From: JACCZX01 sp038216465
Lineage (GTDB): Bacteria > Pseudomonadota > Gammaproteobacteria > Burkholderiales > Burkholderiaceae_F
Direction of reading: 5' to 3'
NCBI GenBank assembly: GCA_038216465.1
Contig: JBBQQC010000001.1
Span: 186,001 to 250,000 of the forward strand
DNA: 64,000 nucleotides
In this document: in pieces, positions 6,980-17,041 of the stretch
How the letters are laid out: each line of letters opens with the position of its first letter
How positions within the stretch are numbered: the first letter of the stretch is position 1
The notes under the pieces: generated by a model
What the model was told of the DNA's origin: nothing
Database searches by the model: none
The model's input: only the letters and a program-made list of their open reading frames with translations
Translations under genes and position numbers: made by a program

Positions 6980-9559
6980 ATGAATTTCGACGATCTTGCG
7001 AAGCTGATTCCGAACGCAGCGTGGCGTTTGCGCGAGGATGACTCCGACCCGCAGGAAACCCGCGAGTGGCTCAATGCACTCGACACGTTGATCGACGCCG
7101 TCGGCCCCGAGCGCGCCACCTTCGTTCTCAAACACCTGCTGCAGCACGCGCGCACGCGGCGCGTGCCGCTGCCGCAAGTGTTGAACACGCCTTACCTTAA
7201 TACGATCTCGCTTGCAGATCAGCCGCCGTTCCCCGGCAACCTCGAAATCGAGTCGCGTCTTAGTGCACTCGTGCGATGGAACGCGCTTGCAATGGTCGTT
7301 CGCGCCAACGCAGCGAGTGCCGAGCTCGGCGGCCATATCGCCAGCTATTCATCGGCGGCAGATTTATTCGAGGTCGGCTTCAATCATTTCTTCCGCGCCC
7401 GTTCGGACGAGTCGGGTGGTGACCTGGTCTACTTTCAGCCACACTCATCGCCAGGTGTGTACGCGCGTGCCTTTCTCGAAGGGCGGCTTAGCTCGGGACA
7501 ACTCGATCACTACCGCCGTGAGACAGAGGGTGAGGGTCTGAGCTCCTATCCACACCCGTGGCTGATGCCTAACTTCTGGCAGTTTCCCACCGGCTCGATG
7601 GGCATCGGGCCGCTGTTCGCGATTTACAACGCACGCTTCCTGCGCTACCTGCACAACCGCGCGTTGCTCGACACCAGCGGGCGCACGGTGTGGGCGTTCG
7701 TGGGCGACGGCGAAATGGACGAGCCCGAATCGCTCGCGGGACTTTCGATCGCCGCTCGTGAAGGCCTCGACAACCTGATTTTCGTCGTCAACTGCAACCT
7801 GCAGCGGCTCGACGGTCCGGTGCGCGGCAACGGTTCGATCATCCAGGAGCTCGAGGGCCTGTTCGCCGGCGCCGGCTGGAACGTGATCAAACTGCTATGG
7901 GGTTCCGACTGGGACCCGCTGCTGGCGCGCGATACGCAAATGCTGTTGCTGCGGGCGTTTCATGAAACGGTCGACGGCGAGTTCCAGACGCTATCTGCCA
8001 CCGACGGTCGCTTCAACCGCGAGCACTTTTTCAACAAGTACCCGGAGCTCGCGCAGTTGACATCGCATCTTTCCGACGAGGACATCGATCGGCTGCGGCG
8101 TGGCGGCCACGACCCGACCAAAATCTACGCTGCGTATCACGCGGCAGCGAATCATCGGGGCCAACCGACGGTCATCCTGGCGAAAACCAAGAAGGGCTAC
8201 GGCATGGGTACCGCGGGCCAGGGGCGAATGACCGGTCACCAGCAAAAGAAGCTCGATACGCAAGCGCTGCTCGAATTTCGCGACCGCTTTGCGTTGCCGC
8301 TCAGCGACGCCCAGGCTGAGCAAGTCGAATTCATTCGCCCGCCGGCGGACAGTCCCGAGATGAAGTACTTGCATGCACGGCGCGGCAAGCTCGGAGGCTA
8401 TCTGCCGGCGCGCGATTCCTCGTGTCCCACGCTGGCTACGCCCGACGCTACCGCGTTCGGGCGCTTCGCTCTTGAAGCGAACGGCAAGGAGATGTCGACC
8501 ACGATGGCGTTCGTTCGGATGCTGTCGGCTTTACTGAAGAACCGCGAACTTGGCGCGCGCATCGTTCCGATCATCGCCGACGAAGCGCGCACGTTCGGCA
8601 TGGCCGATTTGTTTCGCACCGTGGGTATTTACTCGCCGGTCGGGCAGTTGTACGAACCCGAAGATCAGGCACAGATCAGCTATTACAAAGAATCGAAGAG
8701 CGGGCAGATCCTCGAAGAAGGCATCAACGAAGCGGGCGCGATCGCATCCTGGGTCGCGGCGGGCACCAGCTATTCGACCAACGGCTTCGCGATGCTGCCG
8801 TTTTACATTTTTTACTCGATGTTCGGCTTTCAGCGCGTCGGCGATCTGCTGTGGGCCGCGGCGGATTCGCGGACCCGGGGATTCCTGCTGGGCGCCACTG
8901 CGGGCCGCACGACACTATCGGGCGAAGGGTTGCAGCATCAGGACGGCACCAGCCAGCTGATTGCAAGCACGATCCCCAACTGCCGGGCCTACGACCCGTG
9001 CTACGCCTACGAGCTGGCACTGATTGTCGAGGACGGCATGCGGCGCATGCTGAACGAGCAGCAGGATGCCTTCTACTACGTGACGGTGATGAACGAAAAC
9101 TACGCGCAGCCGTCGATGCCGCTCGACGTGCGCGAAGGCGTGTTGCGTGGCATGTACCGCATCAGGTCGGCGCCAGACGCCAAAATCAGATTGCTTGGGT
9201 CGGGCACGATTTTGCGCGAAGCTTTGGCGGCGGCCGAAATTCTTGCGCAGCAATACAACATTGCCTCCGAGGTGTATTCGGTGACCAGCTTCAGCGAGCT
9301 GCGTCGCGAAGCGAGCGGCGCCAAAGAACCAACAGCGCTCACGTGGATCGAGCGTCAGCTGCCCGCAAACGGAACGCCGGTAATCGCCGCCAGCGACTAC
9401 GTGCGCGCCGTCCCGGATCTAATTCGACCCTGGGTTCGCGATCGCTACCTCGCGCTCGGAACCGATGGCTTCGGTCGCTCGGATACCCGCAAGGCGCTGC
9501 GCGAGTTTTTTGGGATTGATCGACAATCCATCGTCACCGCCGCCTTGCATTTGCAATAG
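6980..9559 (+). CDS. aceE: Pyruvate dehydrogenase E1, homodimeric (AceE type)
   Basis: ThDP-dependent decarboxylase that converts pyruvate to an acetyl group carried by lipoylated E2. The 859-aa length from the ATG at 6980 is slightly shorter than the usual 885-890. The ThDP motif starts G-D-G-E-M-D at about residue 242 and ends in V-N-C-N-L-Q-R-L-D-G-P-V-R-G-N, typical of the homodimeric AceE class. The open frame extends upstream to 6806, but that part is antisense to pyrC. No aceF or lpd lies beside it: the next gene converges and starts its stop codon at the very next base. A lone AceE paralogue, such as a 2-oxobutyrate-type E1, is therefore an alternative. Confidence 0.9.
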   Translation: MNFDDLAKLIPNAAWRLREDDSDPQETREWLNALDTLIDAVGPERATFVLKHLLQHARTRRVPLPQVLNTPYLNTISLADQPPFPGNLEIESRLSALVRWNALAMVVRANAASAELGGHIASYSSAADLFEVGFNHFFRARSDESGGDLVYFQPHSSPGVYARAFLEGRLSSGQLDHYRRETEGEGLSSYPHPWLMPNFWQFPTGSMGIGPLFAIYNARFLRYLHNRALLDTSGRTVWAFVGDGEMDEPESLAGLSIAAREGLDNLIFVVNCNLQRLDGPVRGNGSIIQELEGLFAGAGWNVIKLLWGSDWDPLLARDTQMLLLRAFHETVDGEFQTLSATDGRFNREHFFNKYPELAQLTSHLSDEDIDRLRRGGHDPTKIYAAYHAAANHRGQPTVILAKTKKGYGMGTAGQGRMTGHQQKKLDTQALLEFRDRFALPLSDAQAEQVEFIRPPADSPEMKYLHARRGKLGGYLPARDSSCPTLATPDATAFGRFALEANGKEMSTTMAFVRMLSALLKNRELGARIVPIIADEARTFGMADLFRTVGIYSPVGQLYEPEDQAQISYYKESKSGQILEEGINEAGAIASWVAAGTSYSTNGFAMLPFYIFYSMFGFQRVGDLLWAAADSRTRGFLLGATAGRTTLSGEGLQHQDGTSQLIASTIPNCRAYDPCYAYELALIVEDGMRRMLNEQQDAFYYVTVMNENYAQPSMPLDVREGVLRGMYRIRSAPDAKIRLLGSGTILREALAAAEILAQQYNIASEVYSVTSFSELRREASGAKEPTALTWIERQLPANGTPVIAASDYVRAVPDLIRPWVRDRYLALGTDGFGRSDTRKALREFFGIDRQSIVTAALHLQ

Positions 9560-11632
9560 CTACTGCGACTTCTTGTTGGACCCGATGCTGTCTTCCAGAA
9601 ACTTGAATATCTGGTTGTAAAGGTCGACGTTGTTCTCGAGTCTTCCAAAACCGTGACCTTCTTCATTCTTCAGCACCATCGCCTTCGGACGATTGCCCGC
9701 ACGCTCAAGCGCACTTTGGATGGCTCGCGTCTGTTCAAGCGGGGTGCGAATGTCTTCGATGCCGGCGTACATCATGATCGGACCTTTGATCTTGTCGGCG
9801 TAGGTGACAGGGGAGGCGATCGCAGGAATCGATGATGTCGATTCCGCGCCAAGCACTTTCAACCAGTACTTAACGCCAGACTCGTTGTACGCAGTGTCGC
9901 CGGCTACGGACGTCAGCTGCATCTTCACATCCGCAACGACGAGCCCGGCGATCCCGCACTTGAAAACATCGGGTGCCTGACCCATCGACATCAGAACGGC
10001 CGCCCCACCATAGCTGGCTCCAGAAATACATACGCGCGCCGGATCAACAAAACCCTGCGCCACACCCCACTTCACAGCATCCACATGGTCTTGCACCATT
10101 TGGCGCCCGTACGACCCAAAGCCGCTGTAGAACACTTTTGACCCAAGCCCGGGCGTAATGCGGAAATTGGGAAGAATGACCGCGTAGCCGCGCGACGCGA
10201 GCAGTTGCGCCTCCCGCACGCCGAACCCCCACCTTCCCCATGCATCGGCTCGCGCGAAGGGCCCGCCATGGATATGAACTACCGTCGGCAACCGGTCGCC
10301 GGCTTTGTAGTCGCGCGGCAAAAAGTAGTAAGAGGAAATCTCGAGGCCATCGGACGTCTTCAAAGTAAAAGGGCGCATCTCCACCAGCTGCTCTGGCGAT
10401 AACCAGGGACGGCTGGCAAACAGCTCTTCCATGGTCTTTGCCTTCTCGTCCAGCAGATACCAACGGGCGGGCTGAAGGTCCGAAACTGCAGCGACCACCA
10501 ACCGATTGCCGTCGGGAGTTCGGTTGAAAGTATTGAATGTCCCCGGAAGCGCAGCGTCGATCATGCGCTGCAGGCGTTGATACCGCTCATCGGTCCATAC
10601 TGTTTCCGGCTTGTCTGCACGCACGCGAAACCCGACGACCTCATCCGTTTTCGGATCGCGCAGCGGGCCAGGCACCGAAGCACCGGTCGCATCGGCGCCC
10701 ATATCAAAGCGCGGATGCTGAGCGACCAACTCACCCAACTTTTTCGCGTTAGGGTCGTAGCGGAAAACGGCCATCGTGTCGCGGCCGGCATTGGTTGCCA
10801 CCAACAATGTCTGATTGTCCTTTTCAAAATAGAGCGGCACGAAAGCCGGCCCCTTCACTTCGTCATAGCGAGTCAGCTCCACCCAGGGCGAGTTTTCGTC
10901 CTTCCGATAATGCACAATGATTAGGGTACTGTCCTTCGGGCTCGATACAGCGACGCGTGGAATGAGGTTGCCATCGACCACCCAGCTGGCGCCAGCCTGA
11001 TCCTCGGTGTCCCCGGAAAAACGCACGCGCTCCGGCCGAGTTTGCGTCAACAAAACCGCACGGCCGGTCTTCACGTTTAGACGGTAGACGTCCGAAGAAT
11101 CGGCCGAGCGCATGTTGCCTTCCGCGATAATTTCCTCGTCGCTCCCGGGAACGGATCTGACGTAGGAGTAACCACGGTAGACATACGTACTACTGCGCCG
11201 CAGATCACGAATCGTCGGGGACAACTGCCGACTTTCCTTGCCATCGCGCGAAACCATGAAGAAACCGCCACCCTCCTGCAGACCCGCTCCGCTGGGAGCG
11301 TTGTACTGCCCTAACGAATAAACAAGCCGCTCATTGCCAACCCAGGTGACATCCTGCACATCGAAGTCGCGAAAGTTGGTAATGGCAACGCCCTTCCGCG
11401 TCTCGAGATCGACGACGGCCAGGTTGAGGCGATCGTTAACAGGTGAAAGCACTGCGAAGTAGCGGCCATTGGGCGACAGCACGGGCTCAGCTATCGCCGG
11501 CCGCTTCCACACGTCTTCGATGGACAACGGCTTGGTTGACTTGCTCTCCGCCGGTTTAGGCGCTTGAGCGCCCAGCGGTGAAATGAGCGCCCACAAAAAC
11601 GGGACAATTGCTGCAGTTGATGTGATCTTCAC
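9560..11632 (-). CDS. Secreted S9-family serine peptidase (prolyl-oligopeptidase type)
   Basis: A 690-aa protein with an N-terminal signal peptide (about 1-23), a beta-propeller of the PD40/S9 N-terminal type (about 40-400) and a C-terminal alpha/beta-hydrolase domain. The catalytic triad is readable: S540 in G-A-S-Y-G-G, D627 in G-I-E-D, and H660 in E-E-G-H-G-F. Family members cleave peptides after Pro or act as dipeptidyl or acylaminoacyl peptidases; specificity cannot be told. The start is a GTG at 11632 that gives a clean signal peptide. It is likely periplasmic. It ends one base from the aceE stop with no terminator between the convergent genes. Confidence 0.88.
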   Translation of the reverse strand: MKITSTAAIVPFLWALISPLGAQAPKPAESKSTKPLSIEDVWKRPAIAEPVLSPNGRYFAVLSPVNDRLNLAVVDLETRKGVAITNFRDFDVQDVTWVGNERLVYSLGQYNAPSGAGLQEGGGFFMVSRDGKESRQLSPTIRDLRRSSTYVYRGYSYVRSVPGSDEEIIAEGNMRSADSSDVYRLNVKTGRAVLLTQTRPERVRFSGDTEDQAGASWVVDGNLIPRVAVSSPKDSTLIIVHYRKDENSPWVELTRYDEVKGPAFVPLYFEKDNQTLLVATNAGRDTMAVFRYDPNAKKLGELVAQHPRFDMGADATGASVPGPLRDPKTDEVVGFRVRADKPETVWTDERYQRLQRMIDAALPGTFNTFNRTPDGNRLVVAAVSDLQPARWYLLDEKAKTMEELFASRPWLSPEQLVEMRPFTLKTSDGLEISSYYFLPRDYKAGDRLPTVVHIHGGPFARADAWGRWGFGVREAQLLASRGYAVILPNFRITPGLGSKVFYSGFGSYGRQMVQDHVDAVKWGVAQGFVDPARVCISGASYGGAAVLMSMGQAPDVFKCGIAGLVVADVKMQLTSVAGDTAYNESGVKYWLKVLGAESTSSIPAIASPVTYADKIKGPIMMYAGIEDIRTPLEQTRAIQSALERAGNRPKAMVLKNEEGHGFGRLENNVDLYNQIFKFLEDSIGSNKKSQ

Positions 11633-11722
11633 TCTTTGCCTCGCAGATCAGACATGCCTTGACGCTGGCGCATCGCCGTTTGAGCGCGAAATGTAGCTCA
11701 TGCACGCCCTGGCAATGCGTCG

Positions 11723-13006
11723 CTATGTGATCAGGATGACCCGAAAGTCGTTGACATTGGTCCGCGTCGGGCCGGTGACAATCAACCCGCCGGCTGCATC
11801 GAAGAAGCTATATGCATCGTGTCGATCAAGCGCGCTGCGCACCGATATCCCATGCGCGGAAGCAGCCATGATCGATTCCGGTGCTAACCATGCACCCGCG
11901 TTGTCCTCTGTGCCATCGATGCCGTCGGTATCGCACGCCAGCGCGAATACACCGGGCATGCCGTCGAGTTCCACCGCAAGTGAAAGCAAAAATTCGGCGC
12001 ACCGGCCGCCGCGGCCCTCGATGCCGGCGGGCAGCGTCACAGTGCACTCACCGCCGGAGATCAGAGCAACCGGCGGCGTGAACGGCTTGTTATGCATACG
12101 GATTTCGCGCACGAGCGCGGCGTAGACCTTCGCGACTTCGCGGGCTTCGCCGGTCACGGTATCGCCCAGCGACAGCGCAGCGACACCGGCTGCGCGGAAA
12201 ACGGCGGCGGCGCTTTCAAGCGAGCGGTGTGCAGTGGCGATCACTTTGCTTTCCACGTGCTTAAACAATGAATCCCCGGGCTTTGGTGTTTCGTCGACAT
12301 GACCGCTAGCACCGCGTTGCAACCAAGCCAAAACATCGGCGGGCGGCGTCACGCTCCAACGCGACAACACGCTGAGCGCATCGGCGTAAGTGCTGGGATC
12401 CGCACTGCAGGGGCCGGACGCAATATCGCTCGGCGCATCGCCGGTGACGTCCGAAATCAGCAGTGCTATCACCGCCGCACCACGTCGTGCCGCTGCCGCA
12501 GCCAGGCGACCTCCGGCTACCTGCGACAAATGTTTGCGCACAATGTTCATCTCGCCGATCGGAGCACCGCTTGCGAGCAGCATGCGGGTAACGGATCGCA
12601 AGCCGGCGATTGACACTTGCGGCACGGGCAGGCTCAGCAGACTCGATCCTCCACCGGAAATCAAAACCAGCAGCAGATCGTGTGGCTGCAATGTCGACAC
12701 CAATTGCAGAATGTCAGACGCTGCAGCTTCGCCCGCAGTGTCTGGGACGGGGTGGCCGGCCTCGACCACGCGAATGCGGTGGGTCGGCGCGCCGTGCGCG
12801 TAGCGCGTGATAACCAAACCTTCGAGTACAACATCGGGCCATGCCTGCTCGACGGCGAGAGCCATGCTGCCGGCGGCCTTCCCAGCCCCGACGACAACGA
12901 CACGACCAGCAGGCGGCGGCGGCAAATTTTGCGGGACGATATGCAGCGGATCGGCTGCCGCCACCGCCGCATCAAAGCTCGCGCGCATCAATTCAACAGG
13001 TTTCAT
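11723..13006 (-). CDS. Glycerate 2-kinase (MOFRL/DUF4147 family)
   Basis: A 427-aa cytoplasmic kinase that phosphorylates D-glycerate to 2-phosphoglycerate in glycerate or tartronate-semialdehyde use. It has the GckA/TtuD layout: an N-terminal Rossmann-like half with V-V-G-A-G-K-A-A-G and the phosphate-binding S-G-G-G-S-S-L-L, then I-S-D-V-x-G-D and A-S-G-P. The C-terminal MOFRL part has G-G-E-C-T-V, G-G-R-x-x-E-F-L-L and C-D-T-D-G-I-D-G. It begins 4 bp after the stop of the fused transporter/spermidine-synthase-like gene, so they form an operon. No glyoxylate carboligase or tartronate-semialdehyde reductase gene is seen near it. Confidence 0.93.
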   Translation of the reverse strand: MKPVELMRASFDAAVAAADPLHIVPQNLPPPPAGRVVVVGAGKAAGSMALAVEQAWPDVVLEGLVITRYAHGAPTHRIRVVEAGHPVPDTAGEAAASDILQLVSTLQPHDLLLVLISGGGSSLLSLPVPQVSIAGLRSVTRMLLASGAPIGEMNIVRKHLSQVAGGRLAAAAARRGAAVIALLISDVTGDAPSDIASGPCSADPSTYADALSVLSRWSVTPPADVLAWLQRGASGHVDETPKPGDSLFKHVESKVIATAHRSLESAAAVFRAAGVAALSLGDTVTGEAREVAKVYAALVREIRMHNKPFTPPVALISGGECTVTLPAGIEGRGGRCAEFLLSLAVELDGMPGVFALACDTDGIDGTEDNAGAWLAPESIMAASAHGISVRSALDRHDAYSFFDAAGGLIVTGPTRTNVNDFRVILIT

Positions 13007-13010
13007 CCCG

Positions 13011-15065
13011 TCACTTCAGTAGCCGAAACATGTTGTGGTGCGCATCCGTGAATGTCGGCAGGTCGGCCCGATCCTCGATCGGAGTTGCGACATAGCGCAG
13101 ACTATCCGCCTGCAGCAAGGCGTTGTCGCGCGTCACGAGAATCTGGTCGGTCGGCGACAGCCAGTATTCACGCCCTGATTTATAGGTAGGAACGTCCGAG
13201 ACGAGAACCGCCTGCATTCCGAACTCGGTTGCTAGGCGTTTAACAACCGGCAGCAGGTTGATGTAGCGGTTGGTCGCCTGAAAAACGATAACGCCATTGG
13301 GCGCCAGATGGCGAACGTAGAGCGCCATTGCCTCGCGGGTCACCAGGTGCATCGGAATCGAATCGCCTGCGAAAGCGTCGATGCCCAGCACATCGTACGA
13401 GTGTGGCGGCGCGCGCTCCAGACTCAGTCGTCCGTCGCCGAGCACCACCTGGATTTTCGCGGCGCTGTAGCGCAGAAAGGTGAATTCGTCATGCGCAAGG
13501 TCGACGACACGAGAGCTGATCTCGTAGAACGTGAGCTCGTCACCAGGGCGCCCGTACGACGCGAGTACCCCCGCACCGAGCCCAAGAATGCCGACGCGGC
13601 GCGGCTGCGGGTGCAAAGCATTCAGCGCCTCGAACAGGCGGCCATAGCCCGACGAAGGTCCGAAGTAGTCACTTGGCCGATTGCGAAGCTCGTCGCCCAG
13701 CAGCTGACCGCCATGAACGATGGCGCCATGAAACATCGAGCGATAGGGCGCCGGCTCGGCCCTGTCACGTGTGCGTACGACGCCGTAAAAGTCGCGCTCC
13801 ATCACGCGCACGTCGCGCGCGTAGTCCTGTCCACCGCGCACCGAAAAGAATGCGGTCACACAAAACACGACAAACCCGAGTAACCGCCATCCACCACGCA
13901 ATCGCAGCGACAACGTCAACGCCAACAGGACGAGCGCGACGTTGACTTCAAAGTAACCCGGCAGCACGAGCGGCGCAACGATCCCAATCAGCACCGCACC
14001 GATTGCCCCGCCGAGCGAGAGCATTAGATAAAAGCGCGTCAGCCATCGTGGGTCTGGCTTCATCAAGGCCAGTTCGCCGTGACAGAACACGCATGCAACG
14101 AACAATCCACCGAAAAAAACCGAAGCCGCCGTCACCAAATCGAGCGACGGAATCAGCCACGCCATCGTCGGCGTCAGCACTGACAGCACAGCGATGAACA
14201 GCCCACGCCGATACCAGCGCGGATGATCGAAAGTCAGGATGAAACTAGCGAGGTATATCGACAGTGGCAGCACCCACAGGAACGGCACGCTCGCAATGTT
14301 CTGCGTCACGTGATTGGTCACTGCAAGCAGCATGATCGATGCGATCGCCGCCAGCGCCAGCCAGGTCAGCTGCGTCGCGATGTCCGGCGTGGGCGCGGCG
14401 CCCGGCGTTGTCTGCGGTGCTTGAGCGAACCCCACCGCGCGCTCGTCTCTAAGCGCTCCCCACGCGGTAGCTGCGCATAGCAATGCGAACGCGCCGTACG
14501 CGATCGACCACGCCCAGCCAAGCTCGTTTAGGCCAAACCACGGTTCCAGCAAGACCGGAAACCCGAGCAATGCCAGCAGCGACGCAAAATTCGACAAAGC
14601 AAACAGTCGATACGGCACAGCGGCCCGAAATCTGCGCCAGTACCACGACTGCAACAGCGGTGTGGTGGTCGACAACAGAAAGTAGGGCAGCCCAATCGTT
14701 GCCGTCAGTAACAGCAAGATGCGAACGACCGGGGCTTCGTCACCGTGCGGCTTCCAGTCGGTTGACGCCAGGATCGGCAGCGTTGCGAGCGACACCACCA
14801 GAAGGCCGATGTGCAGCATCGTCTGCCGCCGCGCACCCAGGCGCGACGTCCAGTCGGCGTAGGCATACCCGGCGAGCAACGTCGATTGAAAAAAGACCAG
14901 TGCCGTCGTCCACACCGCGGACGAACCGCCGAACCAAGGCAGGATCTGCTTCGCAATGATCGGCTGCACCAGAAACAGCAGAAATGCGGACAGAAAGATC
15001 GTCGCCGCGTACGGCAGGATTACAAAGCGAGAGTGGACATGTGGCGATGACGCCGCTGCGGACAT
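13011..15065 (-). CDS. Fused MFS-like membrane protein / spermidine-synthase-like protein
   Basis: A 684-aa protein in two parts. Residues about 15-420 hold ten or more hydrophobic segments in pairs, like the fused MFS/spermidine-synthase family. Residues about 450-684 form a soluble Rossmann methyltransferase-like fold with G-I-L-G-L-G-A-G-V-L-A-S-Y-G, Y-E-I-S at the acidic strand end, L-G-D-G-R-L and a G-I-D-A-F motif close to the catalytic Asp of aminopropyltransferases. It sits in the inner membrane with a cytoplasmic C-terminus. Whether it makes or moves polyamines is not known from the sequence. The ATG at 15065 is clear. It is the first gene of a two-gene operon with glycerate kinase. 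Confidence 0.85.
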   Translation of the reverse strand: MSAAASSPHVHSRFVILPYAATIFLSAFLLFLVQPIIAKQILPWFGGSSAVWTTALVFFQSTLLAGYAYADWTSRLGARRQTMLHIGLLVVSLATLPILASTDWKPHGDEAPVVRILLLLTATIGLPYFLLSTTTPLLQSWYWRRFRAAVPYRLFALSNFASLLALLGFPVLLEPWFGLNELGWAWSIAYGAFALLCAATAWGALRDERAVGFAQAPQTTPGAAPTPDIATQLTWLALAAIASIMLLAVTNHVTQNIASVPFLWVLPLSIYLASFILTFDHPRWYRRGLFIAVLSVLTPTMAWLIPSLDLVTAASVFFGGLFVACVFCHGELALMKPDPRWLTRFYLMLSLGGAIGAVLIGIVAPLVLPGYFEVNVALVLLALTLSLRLRGGWRLLGFVVFCVTAFFSVRGGQDYARDVRVMERDFYGVVRTRDRAEPAPYRSMFHGAIVHGGQLLGDELRNRPSDYFGPSSGYGRLFEALNALHPQPRRVGILGLGAGVLASYGRPGDELTFYEISSRVVDLAHDEFTFLRYSAAKIQVVLGDGRLSLERAPPHSYDVLGIDAFAGDSIPMHLVTREAMALYVRHLAPNGVIVFQATNRYINLLPVVKRLATEFGMQAVLVSDVPTYKSGREYWLSPTDQILVTRDNALLQADSLRYVATPIEDRADLPTFTDAHHNMFRLLK

Positions 15066-15271
15066 GGACTACGGCAACCGATAAGCAAACGTCAATTATC
15101 TTCGATTGCCTTCGCGCTGCCGGGCGCGCACACGCGATGGCATTGGTTCGTCGAATACTACGCACGCCCGACGCCGTTTAGCCGCGCGCATTCTTCCTGA
15201 CCAGCCTTTACCGTTGCCTCACGCTGCAACACGTGGTTGCTGCGACAAACTGAATGAAAGAGGAATCAGCC

Positions 15272-15427
15272 ATGAATCGCAAATCAATCAATCGCATCTC
15301 CAACGCATTAATCGCCGCCGTACTGCTTACAACCGCCGCGCTTTCCGGCTGTGCCAGCGTCTCGGACGACTCGTTCTTCTACGTCGGCGAAGACGTAGTA
15401 CCGCACGACAACATGCAGGGCGCGTAA
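15272..15427 (+). CDS. Small lipoprotein (51 aa)
   Basis: A 51-aa lipoprotein, shorter than usual ORF cut-offs. GAGG lies about 9 bp before the ATG. The N-terminus is K/R-containing, then hydrophobic, then L-S-G-C with the acylated Cys at residue 27. The mature peptide is only 25 residues (A-S-V-S-D-D-S-F-F-Y-V-G and so on). Codon use is normal, and it has its own terminator at 15461-15483, so I take it as a real monocistronic gene. Residue +2 after the Cys is Ala, which suggests outer-membrane sorting. No function is recognised. Confidence 0.72.
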   Translation: MNRKSINRISNALIAAVLLTTAALSGCASVSDDSFFYVGEDVVPHDNMQGA

Positions 15428-15460
15428 TTAGGCGCCTAATACTGCCGGCTGCAATGCGGT

Positions 15461-15483
15461 GGGCCGCGGCGGCGGCCCGTTTC
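15461..15483 (+). terminator. Intrinsic terminator after the small lipoprotein gene
   Basis: A 7-bp stem (GGGCCGC, loop of 4, GCGGCCC, 15461-15478) followed by GTTTC and then TTTT. It separates the lipoprotein gene from the convergent cardiolipin synthase gene. Confidence 0.65.
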
Positions 15484-15487
15484 AGTT

Positions 15488-16915
15488 TTACAAAAGCGGG
15501 CTCACCAGGCGCGTCAGATTTTGTGTCAGCTCCTGCGTGAACGGCCGCGTGCGCCATTCCTCGAGCGAGATCTGGCGCGACCCGCGCATATACGCTTCCT
15601 CGATTGCAACCAATTGCGCGGCGATGTCTTGATCGAAAAACAAGGCGATGACCTCTTCGTTCAGCTCGAACGAACGCATATCGAGGTTGCACGACCCGAT
15701 CCACGCCATCTGACCGTCAATCGATACTGACTTCGTGTGCAGAAACGCTTCCGTGTAGGCGTGAATTCTGACGCCGGCAAGCAGCAGCGATTCATAGTAA
15801 GAGCGCTGCGCGTTGCCGACGAAGAACTGATCGATGTGATCATCGACGATTAGATGGACCTCGGCGCCGCGATGCACCGCGGTTTCCAGTGCGTCCTGCA
15901 ATGACTGACTTGGTATGAAGTACGGCGTGGTGACGACCACGCGGCGCGTTGCCGAATAAACCAGGTTCACGACCATGCGTAGCGCGCGCTGCGTCGAAGA
16001 AGAGGGTCCGTTCGGGAGGATCTGCGCGGGTGTTTCGCCAGCTATCACCGGCAGCGGAAATGCCGGCTCCCCAATGAACTCCCCGCTTTCGACAAACCAG
16101 TCGGAGCCGAAGACCGCCTGCAATTGCAACGCCGACGGCCCCTTGATCCGTACCATCAGCTCGCTGTAGGTAATGCCAGGCTTGAAATCGGCGCTCACCA
16201 GGTTCTGCGACCCCGTATAGCCCAGCTCGCCGTCGACGACGACGATTTTGCGATGGTTGCGCAAATCAAAACGGGCGGTTTTACGGCCGACTCTGACCGG
16301 AAGCGCAACACGCACCGCCACGCCCAGCGCCTGCAGCTTCGGCAGCAACGTCCGGCGTGACGGGCGCGAGCCGAATGCATCGACGAGCACGCGGCAAATC
16401 ACGCCGCGCGCCACCGCGCGGCCGAGCGCTTCGATAACGATCGCACTGCGCGCGTCGTCGCCGAAGATATAAAAGCACAGGTGCACGTGATGGCGTGCGC
16501 CATCGATATCCGCAGCGATTCGATCGATCGTGCTCTTGTAGTCGGTCAGCAGCTCGACGGCGTTGCCACCGAGGTTATTGAGCAGGCCGAGATCGGTTGC
16601 AAGGCGCACGCTCGGCTGATACTGCGCATCGACCGGCGGCGCGGCAATCTGCGGCAGCGCTTCCATGCGCTGGCGCACCGGCTCGATCAGGTCGATGTAC
16701 TGGCCGCGCCGCTCGATGCGCCAGCGCGGCAGCCGCGGCCTGCCGATCAGCAGATACAACAGCAGCCCCACCCACGGCAGGAAGAAAATGAAGAGCAGCC
16801 AGCCCTTGGCGGCTTCCGGCGAACGGCGCGTAGGGACTATCGGCAGCATCATCAGCCGGATCGCCCAGTCGCTGACGATCAGCAGCGTCGTCCAGAAACT
16901 AGTCGTTTGGTCCAT
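15488..16915 (-). CDS. cls: Cardiolipin synthase (phospholipase D superfamily)
   Basis: Condenses two phosphatidylglycerol molecules to cardiolipin and glycerol at the inner membrane. The 475-aa length and layout match ClsA: two N-terminal membrane helices (about 8-25 and 38-58), then two PLD domains. Both HKD motifs are intact: H221-x-K223-x4-D228 and H393-x-K395-x4-D400, each followed by G and a G-S-x-N-x segment. The ATG at 16915 gives the N-terminal helices. It is transcribed leftwards downstream of gltL, with 126 bp between them, and probably has its own promoter. Confidence 0.93.
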   Translation of the reverse strand: MDQTTSFWTTLLIVSDWAIRLMMLPIVPTRRSPEAAKGWLLFIFFLPWVGLLLYLLIGRPRLPRWRIERRGQYIDLIEPVRQRMEALPQIAAPPVDAQYQPSVRLATDLGLLNNLGGNAVELLTDYKSTIDRIAADIDGARHHVHLCFYIFGDDARSAIVIEALGRAVARGVICRVLVDAFGSRPSRRTLLPKLQALGVAVRVALPVRVGRKTARFDLRNHRKIVVVDGELGYTGSQNLVSADFKPGITYSELMVRIKGPSALQLQAVFGSDWFVESGEFIGEPAFPLPVIAGETPAQILPNGPSSSTQRALRMVVNLVYSATRRVVVTTPYFIPSQSLQDALETAVHRGAEVHLIVDDHIDQFFVGNAQRSYYESLLLAGVRIHAYTEAFLHTKSVSIDGQMAWIGSCNLDMRSFELNEEVIALFFDQDIAAQLVAIEEAYMRGSRQISLEEWRTRPFTQELTQNLTRLVSPLL

Positions 16916-17041
16916 GCGCCACGTGCGGCCTGTCGGCGGCTGTTCTACCCACGGGCCCCGGGGCGTTGCAAGCCCGTTTGTTCAGCAATCGCGACGAGTG
17001 CACGTGCGACGGCGGCCGTCGTCGCGTACACGAAGAGCGCA

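Noticed and set aside
15427..15440. Perfect 14-bp palindrome ATTAGGCGCCTAAT
   Set aside because: It overlaps the stop of the small lipoprotein gene, has no loop for a hairpin, and no second copy was seen; left as chance.
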